Source of the DNA: Lachnospiraceae bacterium | GTDB lineage: Bacteria > Bacillota > Clostridia > Lachnospirales > Lachnospiraceae | Reading direction: 5' to 3' | DNA length: 64,000 bases | NCBI GenBank assembly: GCA_017462755.1 | Contig: JAFTQM010000092.1 | Location: forward strand, 34,290 to 98,289 | Shown: positions 62,936-64,000 of the stretch, one piece after another | Layout of the letters: each line of letters begins with the position of its first letter | Position numbering within the stretch: the first letter of the stretch is position 1 | The notes under the pieces: generated by a model | What the model saw: the letters and a program-made list of their open reading frames with translations, nothing else | What the model was told of the DNA's origin: nothing | The model's database searches: none | Position numbers and translations under genes: made by a program

Positions 62936-64000
62936 CTATGCAGCCAGCCAACGCTCCAACTGACACTTCTTCCCGGTCAGCTGCTCTACTGCCTGTCTGC
63001 CCTTCTGCTCGCGCTCCTTCAGCTCTCTGCGCAGCTTATCATAATCCTTAACACCATATACCTCTGCCAGCTTATCTGCCTGCTGCTTCTTCACCTGATA
63101 TATAGCAAAAAAGTCCTCCGAAAGTCCGCTTGCCTGATTTAGCTGCTTCCGCTCATACGAACAGGACAATAATTCCTTCTCTTTCTCCGAAAGCTTTGAT
63201 AGCAGCTCCGTTTCTTTCTCCGCAGCCATCTCGCTCTTTTGCACCAGCTCCGCTTTTGCTTCTTCGCTGCGCTCCAGCAATCTCTTGCTGTCCTCTAAGA
63301 CCAAAATGCCTACCTGACGCTTAGCCGCCCCGATTTTGGCTCCCAGCTCACCGATGCTTCTCTCGTAATCCTCCGCTCTCGTCTGGCTGACTGCCAGCTC
63401 ATGCGACAGCTCACGCTCACGCTCATCCACACTCTTTTTGCGAAGTCGCAGACTACTGTAGCGGGTTTCCAGCTTCATCAGCTCCTGCTCCAGATTCTTC
63501 TGTCTACGAACAAGCTCCGCCTTCATGTGATGTGCCAGATATTTTAACTCCTCCAACAGGGTACTTTTCTCGGTCTGCATTGCATTCAGCTCAACCGTCG
63601 TTTCATCTCGTTTTGCTTTCTCCTGCTGGTATTCCAGATAGTCATTCATCGACTCGCGCAGCACCAGCTGTCTTGTATTCTTCTCCAGCTCCGTCCGCTC
63701 TCCGGTCACTTCCTTCTCCAGCAGCTTCATCTCCTGCTCCAGCTTTTTGGTTCGGGATTTATCTTCACAATAACGCGCCGCATCAATTTTCTCATGCAAA
63801 AGCAGAATGTCCTTTCCGACTTCCTCAAGCTCCTGCTCCAGTGCCTCCTCCTGCTCTGCACACTTCGTTTCCGATATTCCTGCCAACTGATACAGCTCTG
63901 CAATTTCCTTCTTTAACGAACTAAGACTCGCATAGACCTCCTTCAGACTCTCTACTCTCTCTGCAAACATAGAAAGCAGCTCCATCTGACGGTCAAAGTT
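62936..64000 (-). CDS. SMC-like coiled-coil ATPase, partial, runs off the right edge
   Basis: The frame is open to the window edge (NFDRQ precedes the first ATG at 63985), so the true start and the Walker A half lie beyond it. What is visible is almost all heptad-rich coiled coil (Glu, Lys, Leu, Gln), e.g. EQEEALEQELEEVGKDI and LVRRQKNLEQELMKLETRY. It ends with LERWLAA and TAG at 62936-62938. A CAG-to-TAG change would be enough to make this stop. With the next frame it would form a protein of more than 1,190 residues, a usual size for SMC-type ATPases. Confidence 0.75.
   Translation of the reverse strand, partial: NFDRQMELLSMFAERVESLKEVYASLSSLKKEIAELYQLAGISETKCAEQEEALEQELEEVGKDILLLHEKIDAARYCEDKSRTKKLEQEMKLLEKEVTGERTELEKNTRQLVLRESMNDYLEYQQEKAKRDETTVELNAMQTEKSTLLEELKYLAHHMKAELVRRQKNLEQELMKLETRYSSLRLRKKSVDERERELSHELAVSQTRAEDYERSIGELGAKIGAAKRQVGILVLEDSKRLLERSEEAKAELVQKSEMAAEKETELLSKLSEKEKELLSCSYERKQLNQASGLSEDFFAIYQVKKQQADKLAEVYGVKDYDKLRRELKEREQKGRQAVEQLTGKKCQLERWLAA

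Overview
The window looks like a chromosome segment of a Gram-positive, xylan-degrading gut or rumen anaerobe, most likely of the family Lachnospiraceae (Clostridia). The grounds are lipoprotein and membrane-anchored (not outer-membrane) sugar systems, AGGAGG-type ribosome binding sites, moderate GC, and the gene families seen (GH10, GH3, GH30, GH35, DUF5696, YIP1, DegV, GGDEF/EAL, HD-GYP). The genus cannot be fixed from the sequence alone. No rRNA, tRNA, CRISPR array, insertion sequence or phage gene was recognised.

Region 1 (464-19230) is a xylan-utilisation locus read leftward, with an AraC-type regulator divergent at its head. In transcription order it holds a very large membrane-anchored solute-binding protein (SBP) fused to two beta-sandwich domains, a permease pair, an NHL-propeller/TPR protein, a YIP1 membrane protein, a DUF5696 lipoprotein, a second permease pair, a conventional lipoprotein SBP, a lipoprotein GH10 xylanase, a cytoplasmic GH10 xylanase and a cytoplasmic GH3 beta-xylosidase. 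The logic is surface cleavage of xylan, import of oligomers, and trimming inside the cell.

Region 2 (19266-24482) has a Gfo/Idh/MocA oxidoreductase and a sugar isomerase/epimerase-like protein divergent from a second AraC regulator. The intergenic region between them is rich in inverted repeats and holds a 278-bp long palindrome. After it comes an AT-rich gene for an SGNH hydrolase fused to a CitC-like adenylyltransferase.

Region 3 (24499-33211) is housekeeping and signalling: clpB, hflK-hflC, a HAD phosphatase, and a 1011-residue PAS/GGDEF/GAF/GGDEF/EAL membrane protein.

Region 4 (33326-51530) is a second sugar locus that repeats the eight-gene core of region 1 in the same order (giant SBP, two permeases, NHL/TPR, YIP1, DUF5696, two permeases). 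It is headed by a lipoprotein SBP with Ig-like domains and followed by a GH30 lipoprotein, a LacI-type regulator and a GH35 beta-galactosidase. It starts from a good sigma-A promoter with a LacI-like operator just after the -10. The conserved twin-permease module, seen twice in one window with no dedicated ATPase, is the most interesting candidate for an uncharacterised system: probably an envelope machine for uptake of complex hemicellulose oligosaccharides.

Region 5 (51842-57264) holds degV, an HD-GYP phosphodiesterase, murA, aroK, a flavin reductase and a small Ig-like protein. Region 6 (57319-64000, running off the right edge) holds a TPR/acidic/P-loop protein, an orphan ABC ATPase, and an SMC-like coiled-coil ATPase interrupted by an in-frame TAG.
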